Part shown: piece by piece, positions 1 to 7,909 of the stretch | Layout of the letters: each line of letters opens with the position of its first letter | Numbering within the stretch: the stretch's first letter is position 1 | Origin: Candidatus Saccharibacteria bacterium UBA1949 | Lineage (GTDB): Bacteria; Patescibacteriota; Saccharimonadia; Saccharimonadales; Saccharimonadaceae | Length of the DNA stretch: 19,822 nt | NCBI GenBank assembly: GCA_002336735.1 | Contig: DDER01000038.1 | Coordinates: forward strand, 1-19,822 | Direction: 5' to 3' | Notes under the pieces: generated by a model | Seen by the model: the letters and a program-made list of their open reading frames with translations, nothing else | What the model was told of the DNA's origin: nothing | Database searches by the model: none | Program-made: the position numbers and the translations under genes

Positions 1-1650
1 AAAACGCCGAGTTTTTTTGTGAGTCCGGATAAGCAGATTTGGCACGATTTTAGTTCCAACAAGGGCGGCGACGTTTTTAGTTTTGTGATGGAAGTTGAAG
101 GCATGGATTTTCGAGCTAGCCTAGAACATTTGGCCCGAAAGGCGGGTGTTGACTTGTCACTCTATGATAGCAAAAGTAGTCAGCAACTGGCTGCCCGTAA
201 GAAACGGCTTTATGAGGCTCATCGCTTGGCAGCGCGCTACTATCAGCGGAGTTTGCTCAGTAATCATCATGCCATGGAGTATGTGTTCGCCCGACGTGGT
301 CTGAACAAAAAAGTTGTTCATGACTTTGCAATTGGCTATGCGCCAGATAGCGGTAACGCCCTGGTGGTATTTCTATTGAAAAAGAATTTTACCAAAAAGG
401 AGCTCTCCGATGCTGGGCTTACCAATCGATATGGCGGTGATATGTTTCGTGGGCGTATGGTGCTGCCACTGATGGATACCGCTGGGCAGATCATAGGGTT
501 CACTGCACGTATTATTGCAGATGTGCCAGATGCCCCAAAATACCTCAATACATCGCAAACACTTCTCTACGATAAGAGCCGTCATATTTTTGGACTATCT
601 CAAGCTAAAGAATCAATTCGTAAGGCTGGTTATGTCGTTATTGTCGAGGGCAATATCGATGTTGTCAGTAGTCACCAGGTGGGGGTCTGCCAAGTAGTGG
701 CCACAGCCGGAACGGCGATGACTGAACATCATATACGAGCATTGAAACGTTTGACTGATGATGTGCGACTAGCGTATGACGGTGATGTGGCTGGTGTGGC
801 CGCTACCGAGCGGGCAATTGGTTTAGCTAGTAGCGTAGGAGTGAATCTAGCGATCGTTAGTTTGCCAGGCTCGTCTAAAGACCCTGATGAGTTGATTCGC
901 CAAGACGCGACTGCATGGTCGCAAGCGATCGAACAGAAGCAGCCAGCAGTTGACTGGGTGTTGGCACAGTATTGTCAGCGCGAAGACCTGACGACAGCGG
1001 CTGGTAAGCGGGCGTTTACAACTGCTGCGCTGAATGTAGTTCGTCAGCTCGATGACCCGGTCGAAAAAGACCACTACGTGCAAAAAATTGCTGAGATGAC
1101 TGGGTCGTCGTCGAGTGCAGTTGTAGAAAAACTTACTCAAGACGATACTAGTCGTCACTCCGTGACTCTAAAACCCATGCGCGGCGAATTAGTGCAGAGT
1201 AGTGCCAGCTCTGCTCTGCACCAAAGCGAAATATATCAGGATAACGCTTTAGCGATCGCATGTCTTGATCCGGCAAGCCAAGAGTTATTTGCGCATATTG
1301 ATAGCGACTACATGACTGGCGAAGAGCGACAGGCTGTAGCGAGATATTTTGCGGCGCATCATGACAGTATCGTGACGGATACCCCTGATGAGTTGGCAGA
1401 ATACGATACCTATGTTAAAATACTATTACTCAAGGCCGATGCTCGCTATGCCGGGTGGGACGATAAGGATCGATTCTATGAAACCGCGCGCTTGATCCGC
1501 TATATTGAAAATGAACACAAGAAACAAACGAGAGCACAATTGACCGTTCAGCTGCGTGAGGCAGAGCTGGCTGATGATGAACAGACAGCATTGCGATTGC
1601 GCGAAAAGCTCAACACACTAATAAAGGAGATAGCACGTGGTCAAAGATGA
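1..1650 (+). CDS. dnaG: DNA primase DnaG, 5'-truncated by the window edge
   Basis: Synthesises RNA primers at the replication fork. The frame is open from base 1, so the gene starts upstream; the GTG at 19 is internal. The first codons are the end of the N-terminal zinc ribbon (KTPSFFVSPDKQIWHDF, then KGGDVFSF). The usual HCFGC is replaced by HDFSS, so the second zinc-binding Cys pair is absent. The catalytic core follows: KYLNTSQTLLYDKS (about 538-579), TOPRIM glutamate in VEGNIDV (Glu at 646-648) and the metal-binding DGD (Asp at 778-780 and 784-786). The last 140 or so residues are the poorly conserved, helical, helicase-interacting region. The gene overlaps sigA by 14 nt, the classical dnaG-rpoD pair. 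Identity is secure. The Cys loss is seen directly; whether zinc binding is lost depends on the part outside the window. Confidence 0.96.
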   Translation, partial: KTPSFFVSPDKQIWHDFSSNKGGDVFSFVMEVEGMDFRASLEHLARKAGVDLSLYDSKSSQQLAARKKRLYEAHRLAARYYQRSLLSNHHAMEYVFARRGLNKKVVHDFAIGYAPDSGNALVVFLLKKNFTKKELSDAGLTNRYGGDMFRGRMVLPLMDTAGQIIGFTARIIADVPDAPKYLNTSQTLLYDKSRHIFGLSQAKESIRKAGYVVIVEGNIDVVSSHQVGVCQVVATAGTAMTEHHIRALKRLTDDVRLAYDGDVAGVAATERAIGLASSVGVNLAIVSLPGSSKDPDELIRQDATAWSQAIEQKQPAVDWVLAQYCQREDLTTAAGKRAFTTAALNVVRQLDDPVEKDHYVQKIAEMTGSSSSAVVEKLTQDDTSRHSVTLKPMRGELVQSSASSALHQSEIYQDNALAIACLDPASQELFAHIDSDYMTGEERQAVARYFAAHHDSIVTDTPDELAEYDTYVKILLLKADARYAGWDDKDRFYETARLIRYIENEHKKQTRAQLTVQLREAELADDEQTALRLREKLNTLIKEIARGQR

Positions 1651-2629
1651 TGATTTGATAATACCAGCAGACAATGTAGCGATACCACCAACTGATGACA
1701 TAGTAGTTGATGACGAGCCAGGACTCGACGAACTCATCGACGAAGAGGACACAGCCGAGGACGTCCTCAATAGTAACCAGTATTTTGATGATATCTCAGA
1801 CGACTCTGTGCGCTTGCATCTACGTGAGATTGGCAAAATTCCGCTACTCAGCGCCGATGAGGAGCTCGAACTTGCCCAGCGTGTGGTGGCTGGAGACAAA
1901 AAGGCCAAGGACAAAATGGCCGAGGCAAATATGCGCTTAGTTGTCTCGATTGCTAAGCGATATTCCGGCCGCGGGCTTGATTTTCTCGATCTTATCCAGG
2001 AGGGCCATACCGGCTTGTTGCGTGCTGTCGAAAAATTTGATCCAGACAAGGGATTTAAGTTTAGTACATATGCAACATGGTGGATCCGTCAGGCAATTAC
2101 TCGTGCCATCGCTGACCAAGCGCGTACGATCCGCATCCCCGTGCACATGGTAGAAACCATCAACAAGTTGCTCAGGATGCAGCGCCGTATGACCCAGGAG
2201 CTCAATCGCGAACCGACGATCGAAGAATTGGCCCGCGAGCTCGAGATGGAACCCGAAAAAGTCGAATATGTCATCAAGATCAAGCAAGATATCTCGAGCC
2301 TCGATGCCGGCATCGGTCGTGATGGTGAAGAAGAAGACAGTGTGCTTGGGGATTTCATCGAAGATGAAGATACGGCGACGCCCGAGGAGTCAGCGGCTAG
2401 TCAGCTCCTCAAGGAACAAGTTCAGGCGATACTCTCGACTCTTTCTGAGCGCGAACAAAAAATCATCAAGATGCGATTTGGACTCGAAAATGGCAAAAGT
2501 CATACGCTCGAGGAAGTCGGACAAGAATTTGCCGTCACTCGCGAACGTATTCGGCAAATTGAGGCTAAAGCTCTCGCCAAGATTCGCAAACACAAAGATG
2601 CTCGAAAGCTGTATGAGTATATCCAATAA
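1637..2629 (+). CDS. sigA: Primary RNA polymerase sigma factor (RpoD/SigA)
   Basis: Housekeeping sigma-70 factor, 330 aa. Start GTG at 1637 is supported by AAGGAG at 1624-1629, 7 nt upstream, inside the end of dnaG. The N-terminus (about 1-50) is a short acidic stretch instead of a full region 1.1. Region 1.2 is near 55-85 (SVRLHLREIGKIPLLSADEE). Region 2 is near 90-165 with the core-binding and -10-recognition block KFSTYATWWIRQAITRAIAD. Region 3 lies near 170-245, with an acidic linker (GEEEDSVLGDFIEDED). Region 4 is near 258-328 with helix-turn-helix TLEEVGQEFAVTRERIRQIE, which reads the -35 box. Region 2.1/2.2 has an unusual EGHTGLLRAVEKFDPDKG where many homologues have EGNIGLMKAVEKFD. 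The consensus-like TATAAT and TTGACA boxes in the window fit a standard primary sigma. Confidence 0.97.
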   Translation: MVKDDDLIIPADNVAIPPTDDIVVDDEPGLDELIDEEDTAEDVLNSNQYFDDISDDSVRLHLREIGKIPLLSADEELELAQRVVAGDKKAKDKMAEANMRLVVSIAKRYSGRGLDFLDLIQEGHTGLLRAVEKFDPDKGFKFSTYATWWIRQAITRAIADQARTIRIPVHMVETINKLLRMQRRMTQELNREPTIEELARELEMEPEKVEYVIKIKQDISSLDAGIGRDGEEEDSVLGDFIEDEDTATPEESAASQLLKEQVQAILSTLSEREQKIIKMRFGLENGKSHTLEEVGQEFAVTRERIRQIEAKALAKIRKHKDARKLYEYIQ

Positions 2630-3176
2630 CACTATCATTGGTATCGCTGGGACATTTGCCAGCGGCAAGGACACACTAGCAGGAATTTTGGTCGACCAAT
2701 ACGGCTATGCACACGCTCACACAAGCGATATGGTACGCGAAATAGCGCAGGCAAAGTATGGGTCGGTCGAGCGACCGGTATTACAGCGTACCGCGCAGGA
2801 ATACCGCGAGCGCTATGGGGCGGGCTATTTTGTCGAACGCGGCCTCAAGCAATCATCGCGTCCTGTTGTCGTGACGGGCTTGCGATCGATCGGCGAAGCC
2901 AAAGCCATCATTGCAGCAGGTGGTCATCTCGTCTATGTCGACGCACCAGTTGAAGTGCGGTATGAGCGGATGAAATCACGCGCCCGCGACCAAGAGACCA
3001 CAATTAGTCTTGATGAATTCTGGGCGCGGGAAGCCAAGGAGCTCTATGGCGGCCCCAAGGATAGCGACTTTAATATCGCAGGTATCCGAGAACTCAGTGA
3101 GACAGTATTAATTAATGAACACGACAAGCAAGCATTCCTCGCGGCAGCAGTACTGGCACTTGGGCTAGAACTGTAG
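2613..3176 (+). CDS. P-loop nucleotide kinase, dephospho-CoA kinase / UPF0200-like
   Basis: 187 aa. The frame stays open upstream to 2268, but only from ATG 2613 does the protein look real; upstream codons are a shadow of sigA. It overlaps the sigA end by 17 nt and has no convincing Shine-Dalgarno, which suggests translational coupling. Walker A is GTFASGKDT (residues 13-21), preceded by a hydrophobic beta strand. It continues with SDMVREIAQ, a central VVVTGLRSIGEA strand, LVYVDAPVEVRYERM, and a basic lid-like stretch (KSRARD). This order is typical of small NMP/dephospho-CoA kinases and the archaeal UPF0200 group. The substrate is unknown: a nucleoside monophosphate or dephospho-CoA are both possible. 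It converges with, and overlaps by 12 nt, another P-loop kinase on the minus strand. Confidence 0.8.
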   Translation: MSISNNTIIGIAGTFASGKDTLAGILVDQYGYAHAHTSDMVREIAQAKYGSVERPVLQRTAQEYRERYGAGYFVERGLKQSSRPVVVTGLRSIGEAKAIIAAGGHLVYVDAPVEVRYERMKSRARDQETTISLDEFWAREAKELYGGPKDSDFNIAGIRELSETVLINEHDKQAFLAAAVLALGLEL

Positions 3177-3635
3177 TTCGGCTAATAAGGCATCTATTTT
3201 GGCGTAGAAGTCTTGCTCATTTTCTTTGTCGTTTTGGAGGTAATAGTCAGCGACGGCAATGATATTACTCTTAGTGCTTGTTTCGACGTACGTCGCATCT
3301 CGTGTGGTAGATTCTTCCTCATTGAGCGGCTGTTCGAGCCGTTCGGCTAGCCGTTTGTGGCGCAGGTGTGTCGGGGCGGTGACAGCAACAACTTTGACGC
3401 AGCCTGGAAACTCATGTTTGAGCAATTTGTAATCAGTCCATTCAGGGACGTCATCAATGATAATACGCCGCTGGCCTGCCTCGGCAAGATGGTTGACCTG
3501 GTCAACCGTTGCCTGAGCACTGGAGAAAATAACTTTTGGATAATTTTTTTGTGCGATATATCCTACCGCTTGTGTTTTGCCCGTACCTGGCATTCCGATG
3601 AACGCTAGAATTCGCAGATTGTCGTATTGTTTCAT
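3165..3635 (-). CDS. P-loop nucleotide kinase-like protein, UPF0200-like
   Basis: 156 aa from ATG 3635. An upstream in-frame GTG (3668) would add 11 residues, but a TACACT hexamer at 3647-3642 ends 6 nt before the ATG, matching the start arrangement of many genes here; neither start has a Shine-Dalgarno. Walker A is GMPGTGKT (residues 14-21). Later parts (RRIIIDDV, VVAVTAPTHLRHKRLAERL, a stretch of Glu/Thr/Arg, NIIAVADYYLQND and a C-terminal helix FYAKIDALLAEL) follow the same order as the gene at 2613-3176, so the two look like distant relatives. The stop codon lies inside the end of that gene. Function is a guess: nucleotide or dephospho-CoA kinase-type ATPase. Confidence 0.75.
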   Translation of the reverse strand: MKQYDNLRILAFIGMPGTGKTQAVGYIAQKNYPKVIFSSAQATVDQVNHLAEAGQRRIIIDDVPEWTDYKLLKHEFPGCVKVVAVTAPTHLRHKRLAERLEQPLNEEESTTRDATYVETSTKSNIIAVADYYLQNDKENEQDFYAKIDALLAELQF

Positions 3636-3641
3636 AGCTAT

Positions 3642-3647
3642 AGTGTA
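3642..3647 (-). promoter_or_regulatory. -10 box of the minus-strand P-loop kinase
   Basis: On the minus strand TACACT is followed by exactly 6 nt (ATAGCT) and then the ATG at 3635. No good -35 is seen 16-18 nt upstream. A transcript starting about 7 nt after this box would begin at the start codon. Confidence 0.45.
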
Positions 3648-3730
3648 ACAGCTTATGTTTTGGGACACTAGCTACAATTGCTAATCTTCCTATTTATGTG
3701 GATATTGCGAGACTATTTGGTCTGATGGGG

Positions 3731-3736
3731 TAGAAT
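3731..3736 (+). promoter_or_regulatory. -10 box of polA, predicted leaderless start
   Basis: TAGAAT, then 6 nt (AGATCT), then ATG 3743. No Shine-Dalgarno precedes the ATG. A TTGCGA at 3705-3710 resembles a -35 but is 20 nt away, longer than usual. Confidence 0.55.
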
Positions 3737-3742
3737 AGATCT

Positions 3743-6265
3743 ATGACAAAACGACTAGTGGTCATCGATGGAAAGTCTGTGTTTTATCGGGGGTATTATG
3801 CGATGCCTAATCTTTCATTGGGTGATGGCACACCGACGGGCGGAGTATATGGATTTGCATCGCTTGCTATTGAGATATATCGCAAACTTAAGCCCGATTA
3901 TGTTGCGGTAGCTTGGGACAAGCGGGGTACTAATATACGTAAGCGCAAGCAATTATACCCAGATTATAAGGCTGGACGTAAGCCTGCACCAGATGATTTC
4001 TACACACAAATACCTATCCTCATGGAGTTGCTTGAGGCGTTTGGATGGCCGTTTTATGAGCTGGACGATTATGAAGCAGATGATATCATGGCCAGCCTGG
4101 CGCGTCAGGCTGCTAAGCAAGGGATCGAGACATGCCTTATTACGAGCGATCTTGATGCGCTACAGTCTGTCGGACCACTTACTCACGTCTATGCACTCAA
4201 AAAAGGTCTGTCGAACATCGAGCTATTCAAGCCCGATAGTTTTGAGACTAAATATGGTATACGGGTAGATCAATTTCTTGATCTTAAAAGCCTCAAAGGT
4301 GACGCAAGTGACAATATTCCGGGCGTGCCAGGGATTGGTGAAAAAACCGGGATTGGCTTATTGCAAGAGTTTGGAACGCTTGATAATATTTATGAAAACC
4401 TCTGGCAGGTCAAGGATAGTGTGCGTCGTAAGCTCGAAGCAGGCAAGGATTCGGCCTATCTTAGTAGGCAAATCGCCACCCTATGGGATGATGCGCCGAT
4501 ACCGCTGGATCTTGATACGACAGATGCGACTAAATTTGATCCAGTTGAGCTGAAGGATATGTTGACTAAACTCGAGTTTCGTTCATTACTGCGAAACCTG
4601 CCTGAGGCAATGCGCATCAATGGCGAGGAGACAGCGATGCAGACCTACACTCCTGCGGATGATATCTCGGGGTCTGCCGCTGAGATGACACTACGAGAGG
4701 CACGAGAGCTAGTCGTCTATCTCGATGGCAAAGACATTTGGCTGTCGCCCGATCGCGGCAAGGCAGCAAAACTACCACTGATCCGAGCAGCCGAAATCAT
4801 GGCTGAGGTGCCTATCATTGGTCATGACACCAAGGTACTGCTCAAGCAACTACTGTCCATGGGAGTAACAACACTGCCAGAGGTGCGTCACGACACGGCA
4901 CAGGTGTCATTCCTGCTCAACCCTCTGCGTAAATCACGCCAACTGTCTGATCTAGTGGGATTAGAGACTATTGATGACCCACGATTGGCAATAACTGCCC
5001 TATGGACTCTCAGTGGTGAGCAAGCTGTAGCTCTAGAGGCATCACCTGGTCTTGCTTCAGTGGCTCGGACGATTGATTTGCCGTTGATCAGCGTCCTGGC
5101 TCGCATGGAGCATAGGGGTATTAGGCTGGATCGTCAGGTGCTTGCCGTGATGAATGATACGCTGACGGAAGAAATCGCTAAGATTCAGCAGGCTATGTTT
5201 GCTATGACAGGGAGTGAGTTTAATATTGCTAGTCCAGCACAACTTGCGAGTGTGCTGTTTGACACACTTGGCCTATCGACCGCAGGTATCAAGCGTGGCA
5301 AAACAGGCTATAGTACTGGCCAGAAAGAACTTGACAAGCTACGTGGTCAGCATCCTATTATTGAAAGTATTGAGCGCTACCGTGAGTTGACGAAGCTGCA
5401 AAATACCTATACTGAAACCCTACCGCACATGGTTGGTGATGATGGTCGTATTCACACGACCTTCAACCAAGATGTGGCCGCGACGGGCAGGCTATCAAGT
5501 ACTGATCCTAACCTCCAGAATATTCCGGTGCGTACTGACATGGGCCGCAAAATCCGCCAAGCCTTTGTGCCGGACGAAGGAAATGTGTTTGTCAGTGCTG
5601 ATTATAGTCAGTTTGAACTGCGTTTAGCGGCAGTACTGGCCGGTGACCAGCAGATGATTGATGATTTTAACAGTGACATTGATATTCACACCAAGACAGC
5701 CGCAGATGTACTCGGTATATCACTCGATCAGGTAACCAAAGCACAACGGCGCGATGCCAAAGTTATTAACTTTGGGGTACTCTACGGCATGGGTCCGCAC
5801 GCGCTCGCGGCACAGACTGGTATGAGTTTTGCGAAAGCTCAACAGTTCATCGCTGACTATTTCACGCTGCGCGCACCAATCAGACAATACATCGATGCCA
5901 CACTTGAACAGGCCAAAGAACAGGGTTATGTCCAGACACTGTTTGGTCGCCGTCGACCAACACCTGATGTCACGTCGAGCAATTTTGTCGTCCGTGAAGC
6001 TGCCAAGCGCGCGGCCGCTAATATGCCAATTCAGGGAACTGAGGCAGATCTCATGAAGATGGCTATGCTACAGGTCGATAAAAAGCTTGGTGGTCTCGGC
6101 ACGCAACTACTACAGATTCATGATTCGATTTTGGTGGAGTGCCCCCGCGATCATGCCGATGCAGTCGCTGAGTTGCTCAAGTCTGTCATGGAGCAGATTG
6201 ACCCTACGCTCGGTATTAGGCTGCGAGTTGACGTGTCGATTGGTGATAATTGGGGTGAAGTGTAG
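3743..6265 (+). CDS. polA: DNA polymerase I
   Basis: 840 aa, close to the Taq/Bst type in length. Fills gaps and removes primers in replication and repair. The N-terminal 5'-3' exonuclease/FEN domain (about 1-290) has ELDDYEADDIMA, TSDLDALQ and the DNA-binding GDASDNIPGVPGIGEKTG. The middle (about 310-460) occupies the place of a 3'-5' proofreading domain but lacks the DxE of motif Exo I and the other metal ligands, so proofreading is probably absent. The polymerase domain (about 480-840) has motif A VSADYSQFELRLAA (Asp620), motif B RRDAKVINFGVLYGM (Lys673) and motif C QIHDSILVE (Asp794). The gene stands alone, with a -10 box 6 nt before the ATG and no Shine-Dalgarno. Confidence 0.97.
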   Translation: MTKRLVVIDGKSVFYRGYYAMPNLSLGDGTPTGGVYGFASLAIEIYRKLKPDYVAVAWDKRGTNIRKRKQLYPDYKAGRKPAPDDFYTQIPILMELLEAFGWPFYELDDYEADDIMASLARQAAKQGIETCLITSDLDALQSVGPLTHVYALKKGLSNIELFKPDSFETKYGIRVDQFLDLKSLKGDASDNIPGVPGIGEKTGIGLLQEFGTLDNIYENLWQVKDSVRRKLEAGKDSAYLSRQIATLWDDAPIPLDLDTTDATKFDPVELKDMLTKLEFRSLLRNLPEAMRINGEETAMQTYTPADDISGSAAEMTLREARELVVYLDGKDIWLSPDRGKAAKLPLIRAAEIMAEVPIIGHDTKVLLKQLLSMGVTTLPEVRHDTAQVSFLLNPLRKSRQLSDLVGLETIDDPRLAITALWTLSGEQAVALEASPGLASVARTIDLPLISVLARMEHRGIRLDRQVLAVMNDTLTEEIAKIQQAMFAMTGSEFNIASPAQLASVLFDTLGLSTAGIKRGKTGYSTGQKELDKLRGQHPIIESIERYRELTKLQNTYTETLPHMVGDDGRIHTTFNQDVAATGRLSSTDPNLQNIPVRTDMGRKIRQAFVPDEGNVFVSADYSQFELRLAAVLAGDQQMIDDFNSDIDIHTKTAADVLGISLDQVTKAQRRDAKVINFGVLYGMGPHALAAQTGMSFAKAQQFIADYFTLRAPIRQYIDATLEQAKEQGYVQTLFGRRRPTPDVTSSNFVVREAAKRAAANMPIQGTEADLMKMAMLQVDKKLGGLGTQLLQIHDSILVECPRDHADAVAELLKSVMEQIDPTLGIRLRVDVSIGDNWGEV

Positions 6266-6274
6266 CGCGGATGT

Positions 6275-6283
6275 TGGTATAAT
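6275..6283 (+). promoter_or_regulatory. Extended -10 promoter for the 303-aa gene
   Basis: TGG followed by TATAAT (6278-6283), a TGn extended -10, with ATG 6294 ten nt after the box. No Shine-Dalgarno lies between. A start 7 nt after the box would leave a leader of about 4 nt. Confidence 0.6.
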
Positions 6284-6293
6284 TATTCGAGTA

Positions 6294-7205
6294 ATGATTA
6301 AGCGGTTTCATTGGCATCGATTTCGCCCTCACCAGAGAAAAGTGGTCGTCGCTGATAGTAGTGATGACCACTACGTGCGCGCTCAACAGTATGTTTTTCG
6401 TCAGCTACCTCGTCATCCGCGGATACATCACGTCAATAATCTCATAGATCGATTGCGTCGCGAGGCACTGGCGGCGCATCATGACGAGACGTACAAGTGG
6501 CTGGCGGCTCTCATGGTGCAAGCGCCAAGAGCAGCCGAAGCCCAGATCCAGATGGACAAACATCACCACGGCTACCACAACAAGCAAGAACGGTTATATG
6601 AGTTGATTGATTTTAACGACACGTTTGTGGCGGTTGTTTTGGCGCTGTCTCCTCTGGAGCGAACTGTATTTGCAGAACGTGCAAAACAACTGTGCGATGA
6701 TATGTGCCTTAAGACGCACGTGACAACATTTACCGACGAACAATGGCAGGCGATAACTAAAGGTCTGAGCAGAGAGATAGCGGTCTACCTGGCCGCTGAG
6801 AATACCGGTTTTGACGCCCATATGACGACCCGCACGCAGGATGCTCTTGGTATAGACATGCAAGTTCGCGATCCAGAGACACGGCGGTATATTAATATTG
6901 ACTGCAAGACAACTGCGGCATTTCGCCATCGTCTGGATGATCTCGTGCGTGAGGGGAGAATAGCACCGCGCGAACAAATCGAGGCAGACGAGCGTGGCTA
7001 TATCGTCGTAGCCAACGGTCACGGTGAAGAACGGGCTGAGATAGTCCTGCTTGATATTCGACCAGACCTCTACGGAAAGATTGTTGATTTTGTTTTTGTA
7101 GACACGTCACCAATTCGTGAACGTCTTGCCTATATTGTGCAGGCGCACGGTATCGATGATGGCAAATTTGGCATAACCACGATAGCAACTGTCAATGATG
7201 CGTAA
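6294..7205 (+). CDS. Unknown protein with a PD-(D/E)XK-like signature
   Basis: 303 aa from ATG 6294; the open frame reaches back into polA, but the extended -10 box 10 nt upstream and loss of plausible protein before it favour this start. I do not recognise a named family. The N-terminal half is basic and helical with many His/Arg (residues 1-100). The C-terminal half has SREIAVYLAAENTGF (160-173), GIDMQVRD (186-193) and YINIDCKTT (199-207). A helix with Glu161, then an Asp at a strand end (Asp188), then Asp-Cys-Lys (203-205) is the layout of PD-(D/E)XK nuclease-fold enzymes. If that is right the protein may cut or bind DNA, and it follows polA directly. There is no signal peptide or membrane segment. 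The nuclease idea is inference from a short motif. Confidence 0.7.
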   Translation: MIKRFHWHRFRPHQRKVVVADSSDDHYVRAQQYVFRQLPRHPRIHHVNNLIDRLRREALAAHHDETYKWLAALMVQAPRAAEAQIQMDKHHHGYHNKQERLYELIDFNDTFVAVVLALSPLERTVFAERAKQLCDDMCLKTHVTTFTDEQWQAITKGLSREIAVYLAAENTGFDAHMTTRTQDALGIDMQVRDPETRRYINIDCKTTAAFRHRLDDLVREGRIAPREQIEADERGYIVVANGHGEERAEIVLLDIRPDLYGKIVDFVFVDTSPIRERLAYIVQAHGIDDGKFGITTIATVNDA

Positions 7206-7253
7206 CAGGAAACAAAAGAGTTGTGCGGATGGAATAAACGCGCATGGCGTAGC

Positions 7254-7282
7254 TTGCGATAAATCACATCAGACAGTATGAT
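7254..7282 (+). promoter_or_regulatory. Sigma-70 promoter, -35 and -10, before the 199-aa membrane gene
   Basis: TTGCGA at 7254-7259, a 17-nt spacer, and TATGAT at 7277-7282. ATG 7289 follows 6 nt after the -10 box with no Shine-Dalgarno, so the mRNA probably begins at or next to the start codon. Confidence 0.65.
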
Positions 7283-7288
7283 AATACT

Positions 7289-7888
7289 ATGTATAGAGGC
7301 AATTCTACGCGAGTCTTCCCGATTATTCTAGTTATTATTGTTATTGCGCTTGTTGTGACGGCGATTGTCTCAGCTATCCAGGCTATGATGGGTAGCAATA
7401 CGAACAATCAACCAGTGGTTGACGCGTCAGAATCAGCACTTCTTAGTACCGCCGATACAGCCAAGGTGCGCATGACAGTACGCGGCGCGCTTGTCGCAGA
7501 TGAAAATTTTCGGTCCTATCAGATCTCGGTCTCACCAGACAATCGTACGCTGACGACCTACATGGGGTATCTTGATCAGGTGCTTGAGACCAAACAGTTA
7601 TCAAATAACGTCAAGGCGTATGATGAGTTTGTTCACGCACTGCATAAAGCTAATTTTTTAAAGAGCGTGGCGCTGAGCGAAGAGAAAAATGATATACGAG
7701 GTATCTGTGCAACAGGGAGGGTATATGAGTTTGACATTATCAGCGGCGGAGATATTGTGAAGCATCTTTGGACATCAACCTGTAAGGGTTCGCCCGGTTC
7801 ATCGCGCGCCAGCACGCAGCAGCTCCAAAATCTTTTCATGGCACAAATACCAGATGCTCGTGACACACTGAAAAAAATCTCTTTGTAG
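7289..7888 (+). CDS. Membrane-anchored protein of unknown function
   Basis: 199 aa. An N-terminal hydrophobic helix (residues about 9-33, RVFPIILVIIVIALVVTAIV) follows a short basic start, so the protein is probably anchored with its C-terminal domain outside the cell. The exterior part (about 55-199) is mixed alpha/beta with two cysteines (Cys140 in GICATG, Cys165 in STCKG) that could form a disulfide. No catalytic motif is recognised. It is preceded by its own promoter (7254-7282). The next gene starts 21 nt downstream under another -10 box, so the two are probably separately transcribed. Confidence 0.75.
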   Translation: MYRGNSTRVFPIILVIIVIALVVTAIVSAIQAMMGSNTNNQPVVDASESALLSTADTAKVRMTVRGALVADENFRSYQISVSPDNRTLTTYMGYLDQVLETKQLSNNVKAYDEFVHALHKANFLKSVALSEEKNDIRGICATGRVYEFDIISGGDIVKHLWTSTCKGSPGSSRASTQQLQNLFMAQIPDARDTLKKISL

Positions 7889-7893
7889 CTCTC

Positions 7894-7902
7894 TGGTATA
7901 CT
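7894..7902 (+). promoter_or_regulatory. Extended -10 promoter of the HAD-mutM-holA cluster
   Basis: TGG followed by TATACT (7897-7902), a TGn extended -10, then 7 nt (AGAGATT) and ATG 7910. No recognisable -35 and no Shine-Dalgarno. Confidence 0.6.
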
Positions 7903-7909
7903 AGAGATT

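Noticed and set aside
1618..2049. Minus-strand ORF of 143 codons over sigA
   Set aside because: Ser-rich shadow of the acidic sigA N-terminus (GAC/GAT/GAG codons read backwards); no domain, no Shine-Dalgarno, and it lies wholly against a certain gene.
2268..2612. Upstream extension of the P-loop kinase frame
   Set aside because: This part is Arg/Ser/Lys-rich shadow of sigA; recognisable kinase sequence begins only after ATG 2613.
6087..6293. Upstream extension of the 303-aa protein into polA
   Set aside because: It would read against polymerase motif C in another frame, and the extended -10 box at 6275-6283 lies inside it.
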